A model generated the notes under the pieces. The model was not told where the DNA came from. It saw only the letters and a program-made list of their open reading frames with translations, and searched no databases. Shown here piece after piece: positions 6,353 to 13,711 of a stretch of DNA of 18,051 nt. Source of the DNA: an uncultured Thermomicrobiales bacterium (GTDB lineage: Bacteria; Chloroflexota; Chloroflexia; Thermomicrobiales; Thermomicrobiaceae); assembly GCA_937891245.1 (NCBI GenBank), contig CALAGB010000080.1, positions 1 through 18,051 on the forward strand, in the 5' to 3' direction. The first letter of the stretch is position 1. Every line of letters begins with the position of its first letter. Both the position numbers and the translations under genes were made by a program.

Positions 6353-7588
6353 GTGAACGAACCAACCGACTTCTCAGCCCGTCTGGAATCCGCCCTGGCC
6401 GGCACGCATGCGCTGATCGACCTCGACGCCTATGCCGGGAACGTGCGTGCCATGCGGGCGCTGATCGGCGACGACGTCGAGCTGATGGCGGTCGTCAAGG
6501 CGAACGCCTACGGCCACGGACTGGTGCCGTGCGCCCGGACCGCGCTGGAGGCGGGAGCCGATTGGATTGTCGTGGCACGCATTGAAGAAGGCTTGCTGCT
6601 CCGCCAGTATGGTATCGACGGGCGCATCCTCGTCATTGGACCGCCGAACCGGGCGTTGCTGGGCACCGCCATCACCGCTGGCTTCGCCGTCGCCACCGGC
6701 ACCGCTGCCTGTCTACACGACATATCCCAGAAAGCTCGCGAGCTGAACCGGCGCGCGCATGTCCATTTGAAGCTGGAGACCGGCTTGCATCGCTACGGTA
6801 TCGAGCGGGAAAAGGCATTGGCGCTGGCGCAAGCGATTCTGGACGATCCGCTGCTGACGCTGGAAGGGGTGTATACCCATTGTGCCGGTGCCGATGAGAT
6901 CGCCGACGAGTTTGTGCAGACGCAGCGGGAACGCTTCGAGTCGACGTTGGCCGAGTTCCAGGCGGCCGGTATCGAGGTGCCGTATGCGCACTTCGCCAAT
7001 AGCGCCGCCGCGTTGCGAGGCATCATCCCGCCCGTTCCCGGTTCGCAGGCCGCGGTGCGTACCGGTTACGCGCTGTATGGTCTCTCGCCGTCGGCCGAGG
7101 TGCCGGTGCCGAGTTCTTTCCGGCCGGTCCTCACGCTCAAGAGCCGCATTGCCCGCATCTTTACGCTGCCAGTTGGCGAGGGCGTCTCTTACGGCCGCAC
7201 CTACCGCGCTGAACGTCCAACGCGCTGTGCGACCCTGCCGCTCGGCTACGGCGACGGCATTTCGCGGCATCTGTCGAACACGGGCTGGGCGCTGGTCAAT
7301 GGCGTACGCTGTCCGATCGCCGGTCGTGTAGCGATGGACCTCACCGTAATCGAGGTCGAGCATGCGCCCAATGCGGCCGAAGGGGACGAGGTGACCCTCA
7401 TCTCAGATGGGAGCGATGGCGCGATGACCGTCGACGAGGTGGCCGCGCTGTGCGGCACGATCGGCTACGAAACAGTGACCGCCCTCTCGGCCCGCCTGCC
7501 GCGCGTCTACCTGCGCGGCGGTGAACCGGTCGCCGCCAGCGACCTGCGCGGGTTGGTGGAGGATCACGCGCACGATGACGAGACGTAA
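6353..7588 (+). CDS. alr: Alanine racemase
   Basis: 411-residue PLP enzyme interconverting L- and D-alanine for peptidoglycan synthesis in the cytoplasm. The PLP lysine is Lys49 in MAVVKANAYGHG, and the second catalytic residue is Tyr280 in GVSYGRTY. The C-terminal beta domain carries LPLGYGDGISR, AGRVAMDLTVIEV, GDEVTLI and GYETVTALSARLPRVY, all family hallmarks. The tail after PRVY runs about 20 residues longer than usual. GTG 6353 is preferred: GAGGGA at 6344-6349 precedes it and the protein then starts shortly before the first conserved strand (HALIDLDAYAGN). The in-frame TTG at 6305 would place the 14-bp palindrome inside the coding region. It stands alone, convergent with the methyltransferase gene. 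Confidence 0.95.
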   Translation: MNEPTDFSARLESALAGTHALIDLDAYAGNVRAMRALIGDDVELMAVVKANAYGHGLVPCARTALEAGADWIVVARIEEGLLLRQYGIDGRILVIGPPNRALLGTAITAGFAVATGTAACLHDISQKARELNRRAHVHLKLETGLHRYGIEREKALALAQAILDDPLLTLEGVYTHCAGADEIADEFVQTQRERFESTLAEFQAAGIEVPYAHFANSAAALRGIIPPVPGSQAAVRTGYALYGLSPSAEVPVPSSFRPVLTLKSRIARIFTLPVGEGVSYGRTYRAERPTRCATLPLGYGDGISRHLSNTGWALVNGVRCPIAGRVAMDLTVIEVEHAPNAAEGDEVTLISDGSDGAMTVDEVAALCGTIGYETVTALSARLPRVYLRGGEPVAASDLRGLVEDHAHDDET

Positions 7589-7679
7589 CGTGACCGTTCG
7601 TGTGAGGACTGACCAGCGTGAGCATCGCGAGACACGCGAGCCAGATGCGTGTGACAGCCTCCGCCTGGTGCGATGGTTG

Positions 7680-8474
7680 CTACGGCCGTTTGCCGGCTGC
7701 CCAGAGGAAGATATTTTCGTAGTGAATGCTTCCGTCCGGCCGTACATGCGCACTGTCGACCTTTGCGAAGGCGGCGCGCACCGCGTCCTCTCCACTGTGC
7801 CTGATGGCCATCTGATTCGGGCCGGCGCTCGCGTTCGCGCGCCACGAAATCTCGGGGCTCGGGAAAGCGAAGGGGCAGGCGACTTCGCCCTCATCCAGTG
7901 GCCGGAGCCCGGCCTGTTCCAGAGCGGCCGCCAGCGCTCCCGGTGCTGCTAGCGCGCGCGGGCCACCCCCTGCTGCGCCAGGCGGTGGCGGCGGCATCAG
8001 CGGGCTGATTGCAGGCATCACGCTGGTCAGAAATTCGCAGCGCTCGGGCGGCCCCCAGGCGGTTATAACGACCCGACCGCCCGGCCGTACGACGCGGCTG
8101 AGTTCGCGTAGGGCGTCAGCCATGTCTGCCGCGTAGAAGATGCTGTTGACCGCGGTTACCGCGTCAAAGCTCGCGTCGTCGAAGGGGAGGGTTGCCAGAT
8201 CCCCCTGGCGCAGATCGGCGTTGGGCAAGCGTTGCCGTGCGATCTCCAGCAGTGATGTCGAAGCGTCGAGCGCGGCCACCGTCGCGCCCCGCAGGCTGGC
8301 CAGCAGTGCGAGGAGACCAGCCCCGCAGCCGACATCGAGCACTTCTGTGCCGGGAACGACCTGGGCGGCGTCGAGCACGGCGCTGTAGAGCGGCAATGAC
8401 ACCTGCTCCAGGTAAGACGCATAGTCGTGGGCTCGGGCACCCCAGAGTTCGCCCTGAATCATTGCGCTGCTCAT
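7680..8474 (-). CDS. Class I SAM-dependent methyltransferase
   Basis: 264 residues. Motif I VLDVGCGAG (residues 45-53), motif II ATVAALDAS, an acidic motif in LRQGDLATLPFDDASFDAV, motif III LSRVVRPGGRVVI and the following TAWG give a complete Rossmann methyltransferase of the Methyltransf_11/UbiE-like group. After it comes a Pro/Gly/Ala-rich stretch (LMPPPPPGAAGGG), then an alpha/beta C-terminal cap that should select the substrate. The start at 8474 is chosen because GGGAGG lies 6 nt upstream; the alternative ATG two codons earlier would be too close to it. Substrate unknown; small molecule more likely than nucleic acid. A second minus-strand gene lies 113 nt upstream. Confidence 0.85.
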   Translation of the reverse strand: MSSAMIQGELWGARAHDYASYLEQVSLPLYSAVLDAAQVVPGTEVLDVGCGAGLLALLASLRGATVAALDASTSLLEIARQRLPNADLRQGDLATLPFDDASFDAVTAVNSIFYAADMADALRELSRVVRPGGRVVITAWGPPERCEFLTSVMPAISPLMPPPPPGAAGGGPRALAAPGALAAALEQAGLRPLDEGEVACPFAFPSPEISWRANASAGPNQMAIRHSGEDAVRAAFAKVDSAHVRPDGSIHYENIFLWAAGKRP

Positions 8475-8587
8475 ATGCATCCTCCCTTCAGGATCGGTTC
8501 GCCCGGCAGCGCCGCACATGCGGTCACGATGCAGGCTAACGCTCCGCACGCGGCCGTCGTGCGGCTTCTGCGTGGTTCAGACGCTGG

Positions 8588-8875
8588 TCAGACGATCTGG
8601 ATGAAGACTTCGCCTTCGGTCACCTGCGGGGTTGAGCCGGAGCCGATCGAGATGTTCCGTTCCTTGACCCATTCAGCCGCTCGCCGAGTCGATTCAGTTG
8701 TCCCGCTTTCATTCCGGCAGATGGTAATCGTGGCGACTGAATCAGCTGACCGTACCGCGTAGTAGGCCACGAAGCCGTTTACGCTCGAGAGTAACTGCCG
8801 GACATCTTCTTCGTTCTCCAGCATCGCATCGCCGAGTGCCGAGGCTCCCTCGTAGCGACGGACAACACCATGCAT
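8588..8875 (-). CDS. Conserved hypothetical small protein
   Basis: 95 residues from the ATG at 8875, which has a strong ribosome-binding site (GGGAGGT, 8887-8881) 5 nt upstream. The longer frame to 8971 has no such site. Text features are MHGVVRRYEGASALGDAM, VNGFVAYYAVRSADSVATIT, ESTRRAAEWVKERN and a C-terminal VTEGEVFIQI. I recall similar unnamed proteins in Actinobacteria and Chloroflexota with the same RRYxGA, GFVxYxAVR and TEGEVF blocks. The alternating strand-helix-strand pattern with GFVAYYAVR suggests a dimeric alpha/beta-barrel (ABM-like) fold, but I see no catalytic motif. Same strand as the methyltransferase gene, 113 nt apart, possibly co-transcribed. Confidence 0.75.
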   Translation of the reverse strand: MHGVVRRYEGASALGDAMLENEEDVRQLLSSVNGFVAYYAVRSADSVATITICRNESGTTESTRRAAEWVKERNISIGSGSTPQVTEGEVFIQIV

Positions 8876-9372
8876 AGCCCACCTCCCATGAATATCGAGC
8901 ACCACCAGCGACAACTGCGTCGTCTCGGACGAATTTTGTAAGTGACGAGCGAGCAGATCAATTCGATCCATCCGGCCAACGACGCGCTGGTTGTGACATG
9001 TGGCCTCAGTGTAACCATATGCGTGGTCGTGTTCCAGGTGTACGAACGATCTGCGGAACTCTGATTGCTGACAGTATCATCATCGGGCAGAAAAATCATA
9101 CGACATTTTCGATATGCGCGAGCGCCTACATCGTCATCGGTTCCCTTCGAGCATGGGCTGTTCTCGAACAGCGCACCAGCCGTGGGATGGCTTCACGCTG
9201 ACGCGCATCGACACGGGTGAGGCGCCCGATTCGGTGGGATCGAGAACGATGGTGGTGTCTGCCATACCGGCTACGAAGCCCGCTCGTTAACGAACACCGC
9301 CAGTCGTTGCAAGCTGGCTGCCTGACGACCTGCGGGGGGTGAAATCGACCGCGATCGGGAAAGGACTCGGCC
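8876..9372. other. Divergent intergenic region, no supported gene
   Basis: About 500 bp between the minus-strand small gene and the plus-strand GMC oxidoreductase, so it must hold promoters in both directions. The stretch 8990-9120 is visibly more AT-rich. TATGAT on the minus strand (9100-9095) resembles a -10, but I could not pair it with a -35. A 10-bp palindrome, TCGTTAACGA, is at 9284-9293, 80 nt before the oxidoreductase start. GCTGTT-CTCG-AACAGC near 9158-9173 can form a 6-bp hairpin. The short frames open here look like noise. Confidence 0.4.
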
Positions 9373-10899
9373 ATGGACGCGGCGGCTGCTACGAGCCAGA
9401 TCGACCTGTTGATTGTCGGCGGCGGTACGGCGGGTGCCGCACTGGCCGGGATCATCGCGCGTGACACCGATCTGAACGTCGTGCTGCTGGAGGCGGGGCC
9501 GGATTACGGGCCGTTTACCGGTGGTCGCTGGCCGCGCGAGATGCTCGATGCGCGGCGCTTCGGTCTGACACACGATTGGGGCTACGCCGGACGACTCCGA
9601 TCGGACCACCCAACGGAGCGTGCCTTTGAACGCGGGCGTATCCTCGGCGGCTCATCGTCGCACAATGGCTGCATCGCCCGGCTCGGCCATCGTCGCGATT
9701 ACGACTATTGGGCCGAACTCGGCAACGACGGTTGGGAGTGGGAAGCGGTCGCGCCCGCTTTTGATCGTGTCGTTCGAGCGCTGCGCGTGCGCCAGCCGGA
9801 AGATGCCGAGGCGACACCGTTTCAGTCCGCCTTCATCCATGCCGCCTATCGCTCCGGCATCCCGCGTGTTGACGATCTGAACGATCCCGACGACGTGCGC
9901 GGGGCTGGCCTGGCACCGGTCAATATCGATCATGGAGTCCGCTGGAACGCCGCCTTCGCCTATCTCGATCCGGTTCGTGAGCGGCCGAATCTGCGCATCA
10001 TCGGCGGCGCGCTGGTGGATCGGGTCGAACTGCAGGCGGGTCGCGCCGTGGCGGTGGAAGCGATCATCGAGGGCCTGCGTTTGCGTATTCCGGCCGAGCG
10101 CATCGTGTTGGCCGGCGGCGCCTACGGCTCGCCCGCCATCCTCCTGCGCTCGGGCATCGGTCCGGCCGGCGAATTGTCCGCGCTCGGCATCGCGCCGGTT
10201 CATCCACTGCCGGGCGTCGGCCGGCGACTGACCGACCACGTCACGATTCCGCTCCTCTACCGGGGCCGCGACGAACTCGATCGTGCCATGGACGACTTCG
10301 AGGCGACCGGCTGGCTGCCGGATGAGCAGGCGCTTGGCAAGACGTGCAGTAGCCGCTGCCGCGAAGCGTTCGATCTGCATCTCTACACGCTCAGCCGTCG
10401 CGATGCCGATGGCCGCTGGTTCTATCATCTCGCCGCCGCCAACATGGCGCCGCGCTCGCACGGCAGCGTCAAACTGACATCGGCTGATCCGCACGCCCCG
10501 CTCGCGATCGACCACGGCTATCTCACCGACCCCGACGACGAAGATCTTGCTGTGCTCAGCGACGGCCTTGAAGTCATGCAGCAGATCGTCGCGTCCTCCC
10601 CACTCGCCAATCTGCTCGGCGATGAACTCCGTGCCGGCGCCAAGCCGATCGCCCGCTCCGACGCACCGGCCTTCATTCGCCAGCACCTCGGCATCGACTA
10701 CCACCCCGCCTGCACCTGCCGCATGGGCCCAACCGGCGACGATACCGCCGTCGTCGACCCGACCGGCCGCGTCCACGGCCTGGAAGGCCTCTACGTCTGC
10801 GACGCCTCGATCTTCCCCACCCTCATGCGCGCCAACACGAACCTGCCCGCCGCCATGGTGGCGGAGAAGCTGGCCGGGGTGATTGGGAGAATGGGGTAG
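9373..10899 (+). CDS. GMC-family FAD-dependent oxidoreductase
   Basis: 508-residue flavoprotein that oxidises an alcohol (glucose-methanol-choline family). The N-terminal dinucleotide fold is LLIVGGGTAGAALAG (about 13-27) followed by VVLLEAG. GMC signature 1 is GRILGGSSSHNGCIARLG, and signature 2 is GGAYGSPAILLRSGIGP. The active-site region near the C-terminus is YHPACTCRMG, supplying the catalytic His, with the partner Asn in RANTNLPAAMVAEKLA. The length is typical of bacterial choline-dehydrogenase-like members, and there is no signal peptide. Start supported by AAAGGA at 9360-9365, 7 nt upstream. It is monocistronic here, without an aldehyde dehydrogenase or cytochrome partner, so the substrate and electron acceptor cannot be inferred. 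Confidence 0.9.
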   Translation: MDAAAATSQIDLLIVGGGTAGAALAGIIARDTDLNVVLLEAGPDYGPFTGGRWPREMLDARRFGLTHDWGYAGRLRSDHPTERAFERGRILGGSSSHNGCIARLGHRRDYDYWAELGNDGWEWEAVAPAFDRVVRALRVRQPEDAEATPFQSAFIHAAYRSGIPRVDDLNDPDDVRGAGLAPVNIDHGVRWNAAFAYLDPVRERPNLRIIGGALVDRVELQAGRAVAVEAIIEGLRLRIPAERIVLAGGAYGSPAILLRSGIGPAGELSALGIAPVHPLPGVGRRLTDHVTIPLLYRGRDELDRAMDDFEATGWLPDEQALGKTCSSRCREAFDLHLYTLSRRDADGRWFYHLAAANMAPRSHGSVKLTSADPHAPLAIDHGYLTDPDDEDLAVLSDGLEVMQQIVASSPLANLLGDELRAGAKPIARSDAPAFIRQHLGIDYHPACTCRMGPTGDDTAVVDPTGRVHGLEGLYVCDASIFPTLMRANTNLPAAMVAEKLAGVIGRMG

Positions 10900-11016
10900 C
10901 CATGACGGAGCCCACGTCGTGCGAGGCAGAGTTGCGCAACGGGGCGGCTGACGCGACGGAGTACCGCTACTCAGGTTGAATCGTTCGTCAGCGAGCCAGC
11001 TCCTCCGCTCGTTTCC

Positions 11017-12867
11017 TCAATTCCCTCCGTAGCGCCACTGCTCGTACTGCAGGCCGACGTTGCCCGCTTCGACCTTCCAGCCGTCCGGGTTGTCGGGCGT
11101 GTAGGTCAGCACGCGGCGTTCGAAGACCTGCACCAGCACCAGCTTGGAGACTCCGCCGACGAGGACGTGCGTCCAGTACGGCTCGGTGATCGGGTAGCCG
11201 GTGGCGTAGAACGGATTAGAGAAGAGCGGTCCGTTTACAATCTGGTCGTTCTGATCAACCGGCCCGGAGCTGTTCATGAAGTCCCAGAAGACCGAGGCGA
11301 CGTTGTGCGCCGTCGGCGCGCCGACATCGGTCGATGTGACCCCGTAGCTCGACAGGCTCGCATCCGTCGCGACCGTGCCGGCACGATCAACCGTCTGCGT
11401 GACGAGCCAGCCGTTCGGTATCGCGCCATAGGCCATCAGCGGATTGAAGGTGGCATAGGTTGGGCCATTCGGGTCGTTCAGGTCACCGGCCACGTTGACC
11501 TCGGCCGGTGCGTGTTGCTCGAACAGGTCATCCCCCAGTTGCATTTCGCCGGTGATCATTTCCCTGGCGAGCAGGCCATTGGTGACATACCAGCCCGCAT
11601 CGACACTCCCGGCCGGGTTGGTAATTTCCATGCGCGACTTATCGAAATACTGGACGACGCGCCACGACCCGGGCGTTGGCAATGTCGTCGATTGATACGG
11701 TTCGACGATGTACGAAGTGATGGGACCCGGTCCCCAGATCCAGGTTCGGCTGATGGTTTGATTCGCCACCACGCGATCGGTCGAGGTCCAGACCGTTGTC
11801 ATGGCGTTGAGATCTCCGATCGTGAATCCCTCAGCGCCGTACAGGCTGGTGAGAACGGCATCGGCGTACGCCTGGGCGCCGGCGGCATTGGGGTGGACAC
11901 AGTCGTTGCCGTGCTGCTGGGCCGAGATGAGCGCGCCGAGGCTGGCCGGTTGCTGAATCCAGCTCGTCTCGACCGCTGTTCCGCCACAGACGGGTGCCGA
12001 CGCGAAGTGCTGCTGGAACTGGCCGAAGACGTCTCCGGCAAAGCTGACCCGGTTGCCGATGCCTGGTTCATTCTGCACCGTCGTTACCGTCTGCCGCAGG
12101 GCCGTGTTCAGAGTTGTTATGGTGTCGTTGGATCGTCCGTAACAGTCAACCGAACCGGCCGGGTTGATCGAGGTGCAGGTTTGCCCGCCATAGAGCTGAA
12201 AGAAGACGCTCGTCGGATTCAACGGATTGTTGATGCCAGTGACGACAACGCGCACGTTCTCGTGGGCCAGCAGACTTTCGAGGTCGGGTTGCAAGCCGCT
12301 CGCAACCTCACTCGTCGTGCTCGCGACCGTCGCTTTGAGCGCGGTATCGTCCGGGTTCGTGAGCAATGGGAAATTCGAGATGAAATCGAGATCGTCGGCG
12401 CCAACCGTGATCGCCACCACCACCGTCTGATCGGCGGGAAGACTGTCGATCTTCCCGTTCGCGGCCATCACCTGGTTGTGCAGCCAGCTATCCGGAACCT
12501 GACTGAGCGTCGCCGCATCTGGCTCGCGCACCGTCGCTCCCGAACAGGCGAGGAGCTGGACGGTGGCGTCGCGCTTCACGGCGCGCTCGATCCGATCCGC
12601 CAGCTTGTAGGCATAGGCCGCTTGCGACCGTCGGCACGCCGTTCCGTCATCGTCAAGCCCGTAACCAGATGCGATGGAATCCCCGAGGCCGATGACCAGA
12701 ATATCGCTCGAACAGCTTTCGTCAGACCCAGGGCTACAGAAGACGGAACTGGCAGATGCCTGGGTTGCAGCGGATGCGCCAGTCGCCCCCAACCAGGGCA
12801 GCGAGGAGAGAAGGAACGCGACGACTGCCACCCAGGCAACGCGCCGCCGGATCAGACGGTGAATCAT
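11017..12867 (-). CDS. Secreted SGNH/GDSL-type hydrolase with Chloroflexota-type C-terminal module
   Basis: 616 residues from the ATG at 12867, chosen because GGGGAGGAG lies 6 nt upstream. The N-terminus is a Sec signal peptide: basic MIHRLIRRR, a hydrophobic core to about residue 28, likely cut after ASA (31-33). The hydrolase domain runs to about residue 370. Block I is GLGDSIASGYG with Ser64, block II LLACSGAT, block III VGADDLDF, block V DCVHPNAAGAQAYAD with the Asp/His. The block III Asn of the family is Asp158 here. The remaining roughly 240 residues contain RVVQYFDKSRMEI, WYVTNGLLAREMITGE, PTYATFNPL and a terminal FERRVLTYTPDNPDGW...EQWRY. I recall this module from exported Chloroflexota proteins; its role is unknown. 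An exported esterase or lipase is likely. Confidence 0.85.
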   Translation of the reverse strand: MIHRLIRRRVAWVAVVAFLLSSLPWLGATGASAATQASASSVFCSPGSDESCSSDILVIGLGDSIASGYGLDDDGTACRRSQAAYAYKLADRIERAVKRDATVQLLACSGATVREPDAATLSQVPDSWLHNQVMAANGKIDSLPADQTVVVAITVGADDLDFISNFPLLTNPDDTALKATVASTTSEVASGLQPDLESLLAHENVRVVVTGINNPLNPTSVFFQLYGGQTCTSINPAGSVDCYGRSNDTITTLNTALRQTVTTVQNEPGIGNRVSFAGDVFGQFQQHFASAPVCGGTAVETSWIQQPASLGALISAQQHGNDCVHPNAAGAQAYADAVLTSLYGAEGFTIGDLNAMTTVWTSTDRVVANQTISRTWIWGPGPITSYIVEPYQSTTLPTPGSWRVVQYFDKSRMEITNPAGSVDAGWYVTNGLLAREMITGEMQLGDDLFEQHAPAEVNVAGDLNDPNGPTYATFNPLMAYGAIPNGWLVTQTVDRAGTVATDASLSSYGVTSTDVGAPTAHNVASVFWDFMNSSGPVDQNDQIVNGPLFSNPFYATGYPITEPYWTHVLVGGVSKLVLVQVFERRVLTYTPDNPDGWKVEAGNVGLQYEQWRYGGN

Positions 12868-13068
12868 CCGCAGCTCCTCCCCGTCACGTGTCACGTTGAA
12901 ACCGGACGCGACCAAACGCGAAGTCCAGAAATTCAGGTGTTCAAGCAAGCGTCCTCAGAGACGAACGCACGCCATCGGGACAACTGAGTTGATCGTACGC
13001 GCCAGATTGCGGGGCGTCTAGGGAAACCTCGTGGTTTCGTAGCCCGGTCATGGCCACGGGACCGACGC

Positions 13069-13088
13069 CACGGGACCTCGGTCCCGTG
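13069..13088. repeat. REP-like hairpin left of transposase
   Basis: CACGGGACC (13069-13077) and GGTCCCGTG (13080-13088) pair perfectly over 9 bp. A partial direct copy, CCACGGGACC, lies 14 nt upstream at 13054-13063. A shorter inverted version of the core (GGGACCGAGGTCC) follows the transposase gene at 13642-13654. Confidence 0.6.
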
Positions 13089-13221
13089 CTCCGTAGACGA
13101 AGTCCTCTGCGGAGGACTAGGAAGACGCAAACGGTTTTGTCTCAATCCCGTGCGACCGGACAGTAATTGCGTGGATCGGGCGGAGTTGCGAAAATGATGT
13201 GATTGCGAAAAAGAGATGGGG

Positions 13222-13638
13222 ATGTCGTGGTGGCAGTTGTACTACCATGTTGTCGGGGCAATCCGTGGGCGCGAGCCATTGATGACTCCGTCGCTCGAAC
13301 CGCTGATTCACCGGCAGTTGCGACAGATCGCCCAACACCAGCGAATCTTCGTGCATGCGGTTGGCGGAACCGACGATCATATTCACATGGCAATCTCGAT
13401 TCCGCCGACGCTGGCGATCGCGGCGGCGATGAAGCAGATCAAAGGTGCCAGTTCGCACGCAATCAACCTTGAAGTCGGTGGCGCGTTTGGCTGGCAAGCA
13501 GATTATGGGATCAGTTCGTTTTCCAAACGTCACCTGCCCCAGGTCGTTGCCTACATCGAGAACCAACGACGCCATCATGCAAACCAGACACTCTGGACCG
13601 AGGTTGAGCCGTTTCATCATCGCTCGCAAGCCGATTGA
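13222..13638 (+). CDS. tnpA: IS200-type / REP-associated tyrosine (HUH) transposase
   Basis: 138-residue Y1 transposase. The two metal-binding histidines are His53-Ile-His55 in DDHIHMAIS, and the nucleophile is Tyr111 in VVAYIENQRRHH. The opening SWWQLYYHVV...REPL and the blocks IKGASSHAIN and WQADYGISSFSKRHLPQV match the full-length family, so the protein appears intact. Such enzymes nick and rejoin single-stranded DNA at hairpins, moving an IS200-like element or, in RAYTs, dispersed REP sequences. ATG 13222 is chosen because family members begin MSxWxLYYH; ATG 13216 is possible. The gene ends four nt before a hairpin. Without genome-wide repeat counts I cannot separate IS200 TnpA from a RAYT, though the flanking non-identical hairpins favour RAYT-like. 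Confidence 0.88.
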   Translation: MSWWQLYYHVVGAIRGREPLMTPSLEPLIHRQLRQIAQHQRIFVHAVGGTDDHIHMAISIPPTLAIAAAMKQIKGASSHAINLEVGGAFGWQADYGISSFSKRHLPQVVAYIENQRRHHANQTLWTEVEPFHHRSQAD

Positions 13639-13642
13639 TCCG

Positions 13643-13654
13643 GGACCGAGGTCC
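13643..13654. repeat. REP-like hairpin right of transposase
   Basis: GGACC-GA-GGTCC, a 5-bp stem directly after the tnpA stop. With the preceding G it reads GGGACCGAGGTCC, the reverse complement of the core of the left hairpin. It is followed by a string of CCGTCG-type direct repeats up to the end of the restriction enzyme gene at 13712. Confidence 0.5.
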
Positions 13655-13711
13655 GTTGGCCCGTCGGTCGTTTGACCCGTCGTCCTGTGCCGTCGGCCTC
13701 GCCAGCCTTCG

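Larger units (their letters stand above)
13020..13660 (+). mobile_element. IS200-like / REP-associated transposase unit
   Basis: A HUH transposase gene (13222-13638) is bracketed by foldback sequences. To the left are GAAACC-TCGT-GGTTTC (13023-13038), the 20-nt CACGGGACC/GGTCCCGTG hairpin (13069-13088) and AGTCCTC-TGCG-GAGGACT (13101-13118). To the right, four nt after the stop, GGACC-GA-GGTCC (13643-13654) is the inverse of the core of the left 20-nt hairpin. Subterminal hairpins recognised as single strands are how IS200/IS605 elements and REP/RAYT units work. No accessory TnpB is present. Outer boundaries are estimates. Confidence 0.6.

Noticed and set aside
9158..9173. LexA-like operator (GCTGTT-CTCG-AACAGC)
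   Set aside because: The arms form a 6-bp inverted repeat, but the sequence does not match SOS boxes I know and it is not next to a repair gene.
10902..10979. 25-residue frame (MTEPTSCEAEL...) after the GMC oxidoreductase
   Set aside because: Very short, no ribosome-binding site, no hydrophobic or motif content; compatible with chance.
11167..12987. 606-codon open frame on the plus strand opposite the secreted hydrolase
   Set aside because: Arg/Asp/Val-rich composition typical of an antisense shadow in GC-rich DNA. The minus strand has a signal peptide, GDSL blocks and a good ribosome-binding site.
13101..13118. CRISPR-like repeat near the transposase
   Set aside because: AGTCCTC-TGCG-GAGGACT is a single hairpin. 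There is no regularly spaced repeat array here or elsewhere in the window.
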